Assembly: GCF_009208585.1 (NCBI RefSeq)
Contig: NZ_WFLN01000004.1
Span: 552,543 to 616,542, forward strand
Length of the DNA: 64,000 nt
Direction: 5' to 3'
DNA from: Fluviispira multicolorata
GTDB taxonomy: Bacteria > Bdellovibrionota_B > Oligoflexia > Silvanigrellales > Silvanigrellaceae
In this document: positions 8,176 through 16,686 of the stretch, piece after piece
How the letters are laid out: the number at the start of each line of letters is the position of its first letter
Numbering within the stretch: the first letter of the stretch is position 1
The notes under the pieces: generated by a model
What the model was told of the DNA's origin: nothing
The model's input: only the letters and a program-made list of their open reading frames with translations
The model's database searches: none
Translations under genes and position numbers: made by a program

Positions 8176-9051
8176 TTAATCTTCAAGGTGTACCACAGCC
8201 TTGCTTAAATCTTGAAGTGAAGGGGTGGTGTATTTCTGAGTTACGGTAAGGGAGGAGTGGCCTGCAAGGGTTGCAATCTTATCTATGCTTACGTTGCTCT
8301 CTAAAAGGTTTTTACAGAAGGTATGCCTTAAAGCATGTGGTGTGACTTTTACCCCAGCTTGTTTGCTTAGGGAATAAAACATCCGTAAGACTCCATCTTC
8401 ATTCAAAGGGTTCTTTCTGATGCCATAAAATAAATAGTCTTCTCTTTTAACCAATGATTCTTCATATTTTTGAAGAAGATTTCTTGCTGTTGCATTCAAG
8501 GGAACAAGGCGTTCCTTTTCCCCTTTCCCTTTTCTTATCCTAAGCGTTCCTTGATAACGTCCCGTATCGATATCTTCCCATCGTAACGAAACAAGCTCAC
8601 CGACACGAATACCAGTATGATATAAAAGGTTTACAATGGTTTTATCACGTAGATTTCTCTTTGTTTCGAGTGCTCTTTGAATGGAATTCATTTCATTTCT
8701 TGTGAGCCACCTTGGCGATAATGTTTGAAATTTTGGAAGTTTTATTGCTTCTGGAAGTTTTTGTTTTCGATATCCCTCTTGAACGCACCAATCTAAAAAC
8801 CTTTTAAGAGTCATAAATTTTCTTTTAACAGTCGCTGGTGAAGAAGCCCCTAGATAAAATTTATAGGTTTTAAATTCAACACTTGTTGCATTGATAAAAA
8901 GATTTGAAAGATCTTTTTCATTAATATGTTCTTCACTTAAATGCTTTAGATAATCTTGCAGATCAAGCTTGTAGGCTTTTAGGGTATGCTTTGAGGAGCC
9001 TTTTATTTTTAAATAGTGAAAAAACTTATCTAGGATTTCATTTGTTTTCAT
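8176..9051 (-). CDS. Tyrosine recombinase (phage/XerD-type integrase)
   Basis: The protein has 291 residues. The N-terminal SAM-like core-binding domain covers about residues 1-95. The catalytic domain shows the arginine in HTGIRVGELVSLRW (near 150), the H-x-x-R box PHALRHTF (near 243), the H of AGHSS, and the nucleophile Tyr in TVTQKY (about residue 275). All catalytic residues appear intact, so the enzyme may be active. Its start overlaps the preceding small membrane-protein gene by 14 bases. It sits between defence-like genes and a pair of long-range inverted repeats at 9693-9823, consistent with an island integrase. Host Xer function is less likely given this context. Confidence 0.9.
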   Translation of the reverse strand: MKTNEILDKFFHYLKIKGSSKHTLKAYKLDLQDYLKHLSEEHINEKDLSNLFINATSVEFKTYKFYLGASSPATVKRKFMTLKRFLDWCVQEGYRKQKLPEAIKLPKFQTLSPRWLTRNEMNSIQRALETKRNLRDKTIVNLLYHTGIRVGELVSLRWEDIDTGRYQGTLRIRKGKGEKERLVPLNATARNLLQKYEESLVKREDYLFYGIRKNPLNEDGVLRMFYSLSKQAGVKVTPHALRHTFCKNLLESNVSIDKIATLAGHSSLTVTQKYTTPSLQDLSKAVVHLED

Positions 9052-9601
9052 TAGCTTTCAATTCTTCTTTAAATTTTTTGATTTCATTTCTGAAAGATTT
9101 GGAATTTTTTTTGCTTGCAAAATATTCTCTTCCTAGAGAGCTAAAAACGGAATAATTCTCGTGTTTTATAAAAGTTTCTAAGAATTTTAAACACTTATCT
9201 TTTGGAATTTCTATTCCAGAATCTTTCTTTCCAAATATTTGAATTGGAATGTTTAAAGATTGAGTTGGCAATAATTGTTTATCATTTATCATTGCAATGA
9301 TTTCATCATTGAAAATCATATATTTCTCATTCATTTTTGGATTTGATAAAGTTAAACCAGAATTATTTAAATATACTCCAATGTTTGTAGGATTAAGAAT
9401 TTCAATATATATAAAACAATTCTTTTCTTGGGGTTCATTTGAAAGATACATCATAGAACGAAGACTAAGTTTTAATTCGAGCCTTGGTTTATTTTGTCTG
9501 TATGTAAACCATGCAATGAAGGCAGAAGCAGCGGCTGCAATAGAACTTGCAATCGCTGCTATCATAGAAAAAAGTTCTGTCGAACAAGAAGGAGTGCTCA
9601 T
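9038..9601 (-). CDS. Small membrane-anchored hypothetical protein
   Basis: The protein is about 187 residues if it begins at the ATG at 9601, which has a GGGAG site eight bases upstream; a start 48 bases earlier is possible. An alanine/isoleucine-rich membrane helix lies near residues 8-32, followed by RQNKPRLELKL and a beta-rich domain that ends in a charged helix. The pattern (one TM, a short basic stretch, then strands) is frequent among hypothetical genes of phage and defence islands, but I do not recognise a named family. It overlaps the integrase gene, so the two are co-translated. Confidence 0.55.
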   Translation of the reverse strand: MSTPSCSTELFSMIAAIASSIAAAASAFIAWFTYRQNKPRLELKLSLRSMMYLSNEPQEKNCFIYIEILNPTNIGVYLNNSGLTLSNPKMNEKYMIFNDEIIAMINDKQLLPTQSLNIPIQIFGKKDSGIEIPKDKCLKFLETFIKHENYSVFSSLGREYFASKKNSKSFRNEIKKFKEELKANENK

Positions 9602-9692
9602 TTTATTTGCTCCCTGTTTCTTAAAGCATTCTAAACGTTCCTTTAACACGTTCTGTCTCTAAAAACGATTCCCTCTCCTCAAGGTCGTCTAA

Positions 9693-9823
9693 TAAGTTAT
9701 CCGGAGAAAAAAGGGACTGCTCCCGACAGGTTTTATAAAAAATAGAAAATTTCATTTTCCTGAATTTTCTAGCTTTGGAGTCAGGGGGATATTTTGTTAA
9801 ATCCCAATCTCACCGGATAACTT
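9693..9823. repeat. Long-range inverted repeat beside the integrase
   Basis: aagttatccgg at 9693-9703 is a perfect complement of ccggataactt at 9813-9823. A further partial copy (aacttatcc) follows at about 9824-9832. The region between has no gene. The position just upstream of the integrase operon suits recombinase binding arms or an attachment site, though no direct-repeat core was identified. Confidence 0.45.
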
Positions 9824-9882
9824 AACTTATCCTCCCTATTTGGATAATTAAACACCATGATTATAGAAAATTTAAATTTTAC

Positions 9883-10227
9883 TTATTTTAAATAAGCATA
9901 TAGCCCATTTGCAACAGAGTCATTTTCATACTCATGAGTTCCTTTAAAGTGCAATCGCCAATATTTAGCTTTTTTTTGGGGAGGAATAATAATAAAATCT
10001 TCTATTTCAGATGTTATTAACATACTTAGAGCTTCTTTTTTTGTATCACCGTGAAGGGATATTTTTGCATTTAAATTTGGAATTTCAGAAGTATTAAAAG
10101 ATACTATAACTTTCATATTTGATTTATTTTTATTTGAACCGTCTAATTGAACTGCTTTTGTATTTTGAGGAAACCATGTGCTAATTAACCATTCTTTTAG
10201 TTCTTTAAATGAATCAAAGTGTTGCAC
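9883..10227 (-). CDS. Hypothetical protein
   Basis: This 114-residue protein starts with a helix (FDSFKELKEWLISTWFP), and an aaggag site precedes the ATG. The rest is a mix of strands (MKVIVSFNT, DFIIIPP, YWRLHFKG). There is no signal peptide or membrane segment and no known family. It is transcribed divergently from the thymidylate-synthase-like gene 40 bases away, so it may share a promoter region with that locus. Confidence 0.5.
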   Translation of the reverse strand: MQHFDSFKELKEWLISTWFPQNTKAVQLDGSNKNKSNMKVIVSFNTSEIPNLNAKISLHGDTKKEALSMLITSEIEDFIIIPPQKKAKYWRLHFKGTHEYENDSVANGLYAYLK

Positions 10228-10269
10228 TTTGTATCTCCTTTAAAAAATAAGAAAATATAAGGAATGATA

Positions 10270-11607
10270 ATGTTTCATTATGAAAGTGAATCTTTTGATC
10301 ATATTTATAAAAAACTCATAGGTTTATTATTATCTGGTGAGTCAAATAGAATTGCCTCTTCTAAAGGGAATAATTTTGAAGTTAGAGAAGTATATATTAA
10401 GCTATTAAATGCAAATAATTATAATATAAATTTTTTAGATACAAAGTATCCACAGAGACAAGAAAAATATGATAAATATCTAAAAGATGAACTAAAGTGG
10501 TATATTAAAGGTTGTGATAATGAATTATATTATAAAAACACCCCCTCTCCAAAAGTATGGAAAAAATATGCAGATAAATCAGGAAAAATAGTTTCAAATT
10601 ATGGGTATTTAATTTTAAGAGAAAAGAAAAAATTTGGTTTTAGAGAAAAAAAGAAAGTAATGACATCATTTGAATACTGTATTAAAATATTAAAAAGAAA
10701 AAAACATACAAAACAGGCCATATTACACTATAATATTCCTTCTAATATTTGGCTAAATTCAAAAGATATTCCTTGTACTGTTTCTTCTCAAATAATTATT
10801 CGAGAAGATAAGTTAGATATGATTATATTCCAAAGATCTTCTGATATTTATACAGGTATAATATATGATGTTCCATGGCATTGCGAACTGATGAAAATGT
10901 TTGTTTCATGGTTTGCTTATCCTCCTCCACCTTTTCAGTTTCATAAGATGCGCGGCTATTGGGAAAATAATACATATGATGCAAATACTGCTCAATTCTT
11001 TTCAGGTCAAAAATCATACCCGTTCGATTGTTTGGATCATTCAGTTGAAATTACTAAATGGTCAGAAATATTGTCTAATAAGGAGATATATGGAATAATT
11101 TTTCCTTTAAAATTAATTCTCAGAGGTTTACTTAACATGCTATCTTCAATAAATGATTATGAATTTAAAAATAAAGATAAGGCTTTAAATGGTATTCTTG
11201 ATGCTCTTGTAGGAATGGATGGCCTAATTCAATTGGAAGAAAAACTTTATAAGCATAAAAAAGTATTTATAAACACTTGGAAAGATATAGTAAAAAAAAT
11301 TGGGTATTGTAATCATACAAGTATTATGAAAAGTTTATATAAACTAAGATGTTCATTAGCTCATGGGGATCCTGATGATATAAAAAGCCAACTTAAAAAT
11401 GCAAAGTTAAGTTTAGGAGATAAATATAATCAAAGCAATTATGATTCCCCAAGTTTTGGATGGGAATTTGGACATTTTTTAATTAAGCTAATTGAATTAT
11501 TTCAAAAAGAACCATTATTATTACTCAATATTTATAACCCATCAAAAAAAAGTAGTTGCTTATTTACGAATATAAAACAAATTTTTAAAAAAAAATTGAA
11601 ATTATAA
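10270..11607 (+). CDS. Thymidylate-synthase-like protein with HEPN-like C-terminus
   Basis: The protein is about 445 residues; the ATG at 10270 has an AAGGA site at good spacing, better than the ATG at 10264. The N-terminal 230 residues follow the thymidylate synthase plan: an ELKWYIKGCDN segment, W-K-K-Y-A-D-x-S-G-K-I-x-x-x-Y-G, then I-P-C-T-V-S-S-Q with the catalytic-type Cys, and R-S-S-D-I-Y-T-G-I-I-Y-D-V with the phosphate/substrate residues. The C-terminal part is helical and holds LRCSLAHGD, an R-x4-H motif typical of HEPN ribonucleases. Such a fusion is unlike housekeeping ThyA. With the downstream DUF4209 gene 14 bases away it looks like a conflict or defence unit that may act on nucleotides and RNA. 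The function is inferred. Confidence 0.65.
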   Translation: MFHYESESFDHIYKKLIGLLLSGESNRIASSKGNNFEVREVYIKLLNANNYNINFLDTKYPQRQEKYDKYLKDELKWYIKGCDNELYYKNTPSPKVWKKYADKSGKIVSNYGYLILREKKKFGFREKKKVMTSFEYCIKILKRKKHTKQAILHYNIPSNIWLNSKDIPCTVSSQIIIREDKLDMIIFQRSSDIYTGIIYDVPWHCELMKMFVSWFAYPPPPFQFHKMRGYWENNTYDANTAQFFSGQKSYPFDCLDHSVEITKWSEILSNKEIYGIIFPLKLILRGLLNMLSSINDYEFKNKDKALNGILDALVGMDGLIQLEEKLYKHKKVFINTWKDIVKKIGYCNHTSIMKSLYKLRCSLAHGDPDDIKSQLKNAKLSLGDKYNQSNYDSPSFGWEFGHFLIKLIELFQKEPLLLLNIYNPSKKSSCLFTNIKQIFKKKLKL

Positions 11608-11621
11608 ATTAGGATATTATT

Positions 11622-13430
11622 TTGAATAAAAGTAAAATTAATGAAAATAAAATTGAAATATGCTCTCGGGTAGAAGCATCTGAATGGATAGCCAGTAGTT
11701 GGATATTTCCAACTATTTTAGAATCAGAATTATCAAATATTAAAATTAGAGATGAACTCTTTAAGGATGCAGAAAAATTAAAAAACAATGGAAAAATAAT
11801 TATATCTGAAAATGTTGCCTTATTAGCTCATATCATGGGTATGACACTTGATGCAAAAGATAGAAAAAATCCATTTAAACCATTTTTTAAAACTAATATT
11901 TCACGTTCTTTCTCTATGGATGACTTAGTAGAAAAGCTTCTTAATGTACTAAAAGAAGCCTTAAGTCTAATCCAGAACCCTATAATTCGTTCACGTATAT
12001 TAGATATTTTGTGGATAAGAGTACGTCCGAAAAATGTTTCTTTAGCCATTGATGCAATAGATGAATATATAAAGTCTTCCATTGCACAAAGAAATATAAA
12101 TCCAGAACTTATTTTTAAATCTTCACATTACTTAAGAAGGGCTATTATTATCTGTAAAATGATAAGTAATAATAATTTAGAGGCAAAAATTTTAGATGAA
12201 ATTATATATTGCATGAAGCTTGAAATTCCTGAGCCAAATAACTATGAACGAGAATTTTTCTTTGAACTTTTACCATTATGTATAAAAGAAACTGACTATC
12301 AATTTTGGAAAGATAAAGGAAGTGATTTTATTTCTCAATCAATTAGTCAAAATAATTTTGAAAAAGCTCGAAAATATTCTCACTATCTTAAAGAATTAGC
12401 TATATTTGCAAAAAATAAATCTGATATTAAATTTTATAAAAATAAAGAGACGGAGCTTTATGTACAAGAAGCTTATACAATGAAATGTTTAGGTGCAGAC
12501 TCCATGATACTTCGTTCATTATATAATAAAGCAATTGAAACTTGTCGACAAACAGAAGGTCAAGCAGATAAGGCGAAAGAACTTCACAAGGAGTTAATTG
12601 AAATTCAAAAAAGTGCTTCAAGTAATACTAGTAAAATAGAACACACTATTGATCTTAAACCATGTCTTAACATTATTTTAAAGAATATTAAAGATGCTAA
12701 TCTAATTGATGTAATTAAAGAAATATCTAATATAGCAATTCCTATGAAAAAATCTGATCTTTATAATAATGCTTTTGAACTTGCAAATGCACATCCTTTA
12801 TCAAATTTAATTACTAAAGTTATAATTGGTGAAAATGGAAAACAACTTGTCACTCACCCTGGAATTGGTGGTACTGATGAACAGCAAGAAGTTGCTATTA
12901 AGTATAAAGCATCAGAATATTTTCAATATTATGTAAATATATATGGAAATATTATAGCACTTATACTTAAAGAGATTGATTATTCAATTGAACAAATTGA
13001 TCAAGAAATTGAGAAATTAATTTATCCAAACCTTTTTATTCCTTTAACAAAGAAATATCAATTTAAAAGAGGATTAATAGCTGGTTTTAATGCAGATTGG
13101 ATAACTTCTAATGCAATTTTAGTTCCTCTTCTTGAAAATTCATTGCGTTATATAATGACTCAAAGTGGAAAAAATATGAATATAATTAACGATGAAGGAA
13201 ATCAAAAAGAAAAAGATTTTAATGTATTTGTTTTTTCTTCAGATTTTAAAGAAATATTTGGAGAAGATCTTCAATTCCAACTTCAATCACTTTTCACTAG
13301 TCTTGGATTAAATATTCGTAACAATTTAGCACATGGTTTAATGACCGATTCTGAAGCTTTATCAATGTCTGCTCCTTATATCTGGGCTTTAACTTTACAT
13401 TTATGCATTTGGTTTCAAAGTCATCACTAA
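11622..13430 (+). CDS. DUF4209 domain protein (HEPN-like)
   Basis: The protein has 602 residues and starts at TTG with an AGGA site. The first 500 residues are alpha-helical and repeat-like. The C-terminal domain matches DUF4209: a helix preceding FTSLGLNIRNNLAHGLM, whose R-x4-H (RNNLAH, about residue 571) is the HEPN-type catalytic pair. The segment PGIGGTDEQQEVAIKYKASE is a notable glycine loop at about residue 410. DUF4209 proteins recur in predicted defence contexts. Since the upstream protein also ends in an R-x4-H helix, the pair may form a two-HEPN complex. There is no membrane segment. Confidence 0.7.
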   Translation: MNKSKINENKIEICSRVEASEWIASSWIFPTILESELSNIKIRDELFKDAEKLKNNGKIIISENVALLAHIMGMTLDAKDRKNPFKPFFKTNISRSFSMDDLVEKLLNVLKEALSLIQNPIIRSRILDILWIRVRPKNVSLAIDAIDEYIKSSIAQRNINPELIFKSSHYLRRAIIICKMISNNNLEAKILDEIIYCMKLEIPEPNNYEREFFFELLPLCIKETDYQFWKDKGSDFISQSISQNNFEKARKYSHYLKELAIFAKNKSDIKFYKNKETELYVQEAYTMKCLGADSMILRSLYNKAIETCRQTEGQADKAKELHKELIEIQKSASSNTSKIEHTIDLKPCLNIILKNIKDANLIDVIKEISNIAIPMKKSDLYNNAFELANAHPLSNLITKVIIGENGKQLVTHPGIGGTDEQQEVAIKYKASEYFQYYVNIYGNIIALILKEIDYSIEQIDQEIEKLIYPNLFIPLTKKYQFKRGLIAGFNADWITSNAILVPLLENSLRYIMTQSGKNMNIINDEGNQKEKDFNVFVFSSDFKEIFGEDLQFQLQSLFTSLGLNIRNNLAHGLMTDSEALSMSAPYIWALTLHLCIWFQSHH

Positions 13431-13936
13431 AACGGCTTCCAAAAAGTTTTTAACCAAAATACAAAAATATTCCCTTATTTTTAAAGCATTTTAAACCCTG
13501 TTCTACAAAAAACTTAATGGACGACGTAAATATAATGATAGCTAGTCTTTAGGTCTTTGGGAATAGTCCAATTGTCTTTGGGAACTGACACTGGTACCTT
13601 AAATTACGTTAGCAAGTGGGTTTTTAATTGAATACAGGTAACGCACCTCCAGTAGTGAAATTTTCATGCTGCAAACTTCAGATAAATGCAAATGTACAAT
13701 AAATTAATTATATTCTCTATTGAATTCAATAATTAGTAGAAATAATATCTATTTATAAATACTTGTTTTTATGTCAAATTTTATAACTTTAAAAAAAATA
13801 AATTAATACATAAAATTTTATCAATAAATAATATGTTTTTAATGATAAATATGTGTATAAAATATTACAGAAATATTAAAATGTAATTTAATATTTCTGA
13901 CTATGCAAATCTATTTTTTGAGGGGCGCTATGAATT
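13431..13936. other. Intergenic stretch without a supportable gene
   Basis: No coding frame with gene-like content is visible on either strand. The first part (13540-13640) is somewhat less AT-rich and holds two copies of a tctttggga word. These resemble the dispersed element found between 15.7 and 21 kb. The second half is AT-rich, promoter-like DNA before the next gene. Confidence 0.4.
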
Positions 13937-14461
13937 ATGTTTAGTAAAAAATTATTTAAAATTTTTATGGCAATGTTTTTTGGATCTTTTAACATTTATG
14001 CTTATTCCGATTATGCATATACATATTGTGTTACAGAAGATGGCGATTGGGATTTATTATATGATTATTTTCAAAAAGAAAGAATTGAAGAAATATCATA
14101 CCTGCATTTATCTAATCCTTTCTATACTGAAAAGAAAGAAAATATTGTAAATGGAGAATGGACTTCTACTAGTGTCAAGGGGGATTTTACATATGTATTT
14201 TTACCTTATGAAAAAGAAAATAAAATTAAATCATTAGAAGAAAGATGTAAAAATGAAGTGAGTAAATATAAGAAAAAATATATATATGCTCAACCAATGT
14301 TTTATTATTTTGGATTTATCCCTTCTGGATATGCGTTATTTGGAAAGAATAATAACGAAAATTTATCGCTAAGTAATGGGTATTTGCCTGACAGAATTGC
14401 TTTTGATCATATGAATAGTTTTATAATTGTTCCTAAAAAATCTAATGATTATTTTAATTAA
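13937..14461 (+). CDS. Secreted hypothetical protein
   Basis: This 174-residue protein has an N-terminal signal peptide (lysines, hydrophobic core FMAMFFGSFNIYAYS, cleavage after about residue 22). The mature part is rich in tyrosine and asparagine, with one Cys early (TYCVTEDGDWD) and one mid-protein (EERCKNEVS) that could form a disulfide. The end reads FIIVPKKSND. I do not recognise a family. The purine-rich GAGGGG box lies 13 bases before the ATG, slightly far. It stands alone between a defence-like operon and HigBA. Confidence 0.55.
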   Translation: MFSKKLFKIFMAMFFGSFNIYAYSDYAYTYCVTEDGDWDLLYDYFQKERIEEISYLHLSNPFYTEKKENIVNGEWTSTSVKGDFTYVFLPYEKENKIKSLEERCKNEVSKYKKKYIYAQPMFYYFGFIPSGYALFGKNNNENLSLSNGYLPDRIAFDHMNSFIIVPKKSNDYFN

Positions 14462-14614
14462 GTTTATCTTTTTTTAATAAATAAATGATTATTGTGCTCT
14501 TCCTGATACCCGGTTAGTAACTGTGTCAAATAGGGCGGGATCTGTCTTTAATGTCATATAATTTTTGATTAATTTTAGAAATTTTTATTAACCTGCAGAG
14601 AAAAAATTATATTT

Positions 14615-14944
14615 TCATGCACAACCTGAAGTTAATTCTTTAATTAGATCTTCTCCTTGATTAGCAAGAATATCCATTAATCGTAAAGCTACACCTTGTG
14701 GTTGATTTCCACCTTGTTCCCACTTTGCAACCGTTTCATGAGAAACAGATAAAAAATTTGCAAACTCTTTTTGGCTCAATCCAAGTGAAAGGCGAAGTTT
14801 TTTTATTTGATTTGGTTTCATAATAGTAACAGGCTTAAACACAATAGTTTTGTGCTCATGAACTCTTGCTGCTACTTTTTTATTACCCTCTTTGTATTCA
14901 ATAGCCTCTTTTAAACCTCTTTCAAGTTTTTTAAATAAGGTCAT
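14615..14944 (-). CDS. higA: HigA-type XRE antitoxin
   Basis: The protein has 109 residues with a clear XRE helix-turn-helix at about residues 44-98: IKKLRLSLGLSQKEFANFLS, then VSHETVAKWEQGGNQPQ. It follows the RelE-like toxin gene with two bases between, the toxin-first order typical of higBA. It should bind and silence the toxin and repress the operon through the perfect palindrome upstream of the toxin gene. Confidence 0.8.
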   Translation of the reverse strand: MTLFKKLERGLKEAIEYKEGNKKVAARVHEHKTIVFKPVTIMKPNQIKKLRLSLGLSQKEFANFLSVSHETVAKWEQGGNQPQGVALRLMDILANQGEDLIKELTSGCA

Positions 14945-14946
14945 GA

Positions 14947-15279
14947 TTAATCCTCTTTTTTCAACTGGTTAACTAGTTTAGCAAGTATGTTAATTTCGGA
15001 TTTCGAAAGATTTGCTTTTTCATTCTTTGATATAACGGCTATTAAATAAATTTCTTTAGATGCTGTTATATCAAGATAAAAGACTCTAACACCTCCGCTT
15101 TTCCCTTTATTTCCAACAGCCCAACGGGTTTTTCTAACCCCTTTAGATCCCTGTATAATATCTCCCATAGTTGGGTTTTTCATGAGTTCTATCTCAAGGG
15201 AATTGATTTCCGAATCTCCGAGCTTGAGGCGCTGCCAGTCTTCCCAAAAGCCATCCAAAACGATAAAAGTTCTATCCAT
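14947..15279 (-). CDS. higB: HigB/RelE-family mRNA interferase toxin
   Basis: This 110-residue protein has the RelE/HigB plan: a short N-terminal strand and helices, the segment GVRKTRWAVGNKGKSGGVRVFY with basic residues in the catalytic strand region, then a strand (EIYLIAVISKNEKANLS) typical of the HigB2-like subgroup. Such toxins cut mRNA on the ribosome. A GGAG site precedes the ATG by five bases. The start lies 10 bases from the edge of the palindromic operator. Upstream, at 15.4-15.8 kb, is Tn3 transposase debris. Confidence 0.8.
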   Translation of the reverse strand: MDRTFIVLDGFWEDWQRLKLGDSEINSLEIELMKNPTMGDIIQGSKGVRKTRWAVGNKGKSGGVRVFYLDITASKEIYLIAVISKNEKANLSKSEINILAKLVNQLKKED

Positions 15280-15289
15280 TACAACTCCA

Positions 15290-15330
15290 CGGTAGCATCA
15301 ACTAGTATTAAATACTAGTTGATGCTACCG
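15290..15330. promoter_or_regulatory. Perfect palindromic operator of higBA
   Basis: Two 20-bp arms, cggtagcatcaactagtatt (15290-15309) and its exact complement (15311-15330), flank a single central base. The element lies immediately before the toxin gene, where TA complexes bind to repress their own promoter. Its unusual length and perfection fit a HigA dimer-of-dimers site. A terminator is less likely because no T-run follows. Confidence 0.75.
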
Positions 15331-15405
15331 CAATTGTCAACTTAAATCCTTTATCAGCTTTTTTTCTAAATACTTGAATTTTAAAAACTATATTCTTAAA
15401 AAAAA

Positions 15406-15789
15406 TCAAGTCAAATCCAGCTTTAAATCAAACTCTTCTTTCTGAATTGGAAGTTTTTCAATTTTATATATTCAAAATCCATTAATATGAGAAGTCCGAT
15501 ACGGGCTCAATTTAGAAATTACTTTTTTAGTTATTGGATGTCCTTAATGAATAAGATCTTTAAAAGCTTTAGACATTGAAAAAACATTATAAAAAATAAA
15601 TATATTTGCAAGTAAATGATTGTACTTTATTGCCTTTTCTTGTTCAACACGAACGTTTTCAGACATTTCAAGATTAGCAGGATAATAGAGCTTATCCTGA
15701 TTCTTGTCAGTTCTATACTGCATTTATTCACCTGGAAATGAGAAGTGTGCATGGAGAGCATCACTTTGTTTTAAGCAAAATTTAAACTT
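15406..15789 (-). pseudogene. Tn3-family transposase (TnpA) 3' remnant
   Basis: The minus-strand frame reads like the C-terminal end of TnpA of Tn3-type transposons: SDALHAHFSFPGE, a stop, then MQYRTDKNQDKLYYPANLEM, AIKYNHLLANIFIFYNVFSM, a stop, GHPITKKVISKLSPYRTSHI, a stop, and a final lysine/leucine-rich tail. The L-S-P-Y-R-T-x-H-I-N motif near the end is characteristic. At least three in-frame stops break it, so it is inactive. It is transcribed toward higBA and marks past transposition in the island. Confidence 0.7.
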
Positions 15790-15830
15790 TTAGATATCTT
15801 AGTCTCATTCTTTTTGGGAAATGACAGCCT
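15787..15830 (+). repeat. Dispersed island repeat, copy 1
   Basis: The stretch begins cttttagatatcttagtctc and ends tttttgggaaatgacagcct. Related copies lie at 19651-19688, 19731-19768 and 20981-21020. It abuts the Tn3 transposase remnant. Confidence 0.5.
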
Positions 15831-15921
15831 GAAAAAAAACATATGAGGGGTGTCAAATGTGGCTTGGGCGCTTTTACAAATGTTACTCGACTGTCTTGCC
15901 TGAGACCCCAATTAAGTAAAT

Positions 15922-16686
15922 TTAAGGTTTTTTAATATGGTATTTAGAATACCGTAAAAACAGATCTTGATAAAAAGGAGAATTCTTTACTTTAAAAAAA
16001 TATTTTCTATATTTTTTAACAATTTTAGGATCTGTTTGTTTTGAAAAAGCAATATATAATTGATTCGTTCTAATTTTATATGCCATAATGATCTTTTCAG
16101 AAGGAATATTTTGCTTTTCTGCACGTGCATAAACGCTAACATCCGTTGCCATCCAAAGATCAAAGCGCCCTGAAATTAACATATGAATAAGACTATTTCC
16201 TATAACATTTTGACTTTGAGCAACTCTATAAAGGTTTTTAAAGCCATTTTTATTAAGAAATTTTTCATGGGAACTTCCCAATTGGACACCAATTATTACC
16301 TTTTTTTTTGCATCATCCAATGACTTTATTGAAACTTTGGAATCAGACCTTTTGAAAAAACCAACAGTCCCCTTTGCTAAAGGGCCTACCCACTGATAAT
16401 TATCTTTATTTTCATCAGTCTGGTATACGCTAAATCCAGCTGTATTAGGCTGTTTATCAATTATATTAATTAACCTTGGGAAAGGAATTACTTCAATACT
16501 ATCCTTACTATTCATTAAACGTAACATTTCATTTACAATTTCAACAGAAAATCCATCTAATTTTCCATTTTCAAAATAGTTAAAAGGATAAAAATTCTCC
16601 GTAAACCATTTTACTGTGACTGCTGATGCAATATTTTTAATTAAAAAAGATAGATTACAAACTAAAAAAATTATTATTATTCTCAT
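15922..16686 (-). CDS. Periplasmic amino-acid-binding-like protein (SBP family 3)
   Basis: The protein has 254 residues with a signal peptide (IIIFLVCNLSFLIKNIASA). The mature part matches the family-3 solute-binding fold: a first strand VKWFTENFYPFNYF, G-K-L-D-G-F-S-V-E-I with the conserved Gly-Phe-Asp/Ser region near residue 43, a hinge with WVGPLAKGTVGFF, and a second lobe with LGSSHEKFL and RFDLWMATD. Such proteins bind amino acids or related small ligands in the periplasm. No permease or ATPase gene is adjacent, so it may be an orphan receptor or scavenger. The transcript probably ends in the TA/Tn3 debris downstream. Confidence 0.75.
   Translation of the reverse strand: MRIIIIFLVCNLSFLIKNIASAVTVKWFTENFYPFNYFENGKLDGFSVEIVNEMLRLMNSKDSIEVIPFPRLINIIDKQPNTAGFSVYQTDENKDNYQWVGPLAKGTVGFFKRSDSKVSIKSLDDAKKKVIIGVQLGSSHEKFLNKNGFKNLYRVAQSQNVIGNSLIHMLISGRFDLWMATDVSVYARAEKQNIPSEKIIMAYKIRTNQLYIAFSKQTDPKIVKKYRKYFFKVKNSPFYQDLFLRYSKYHIKKP

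Noticed and set aside
10270..11000. Housekeeping thymidylate synthase (ThyA)
   Set aside because: Catalytic motifs are only partly kept, the protein is much longer, and it is fused to a HEPN-like tail next to a DUF4209 gene.
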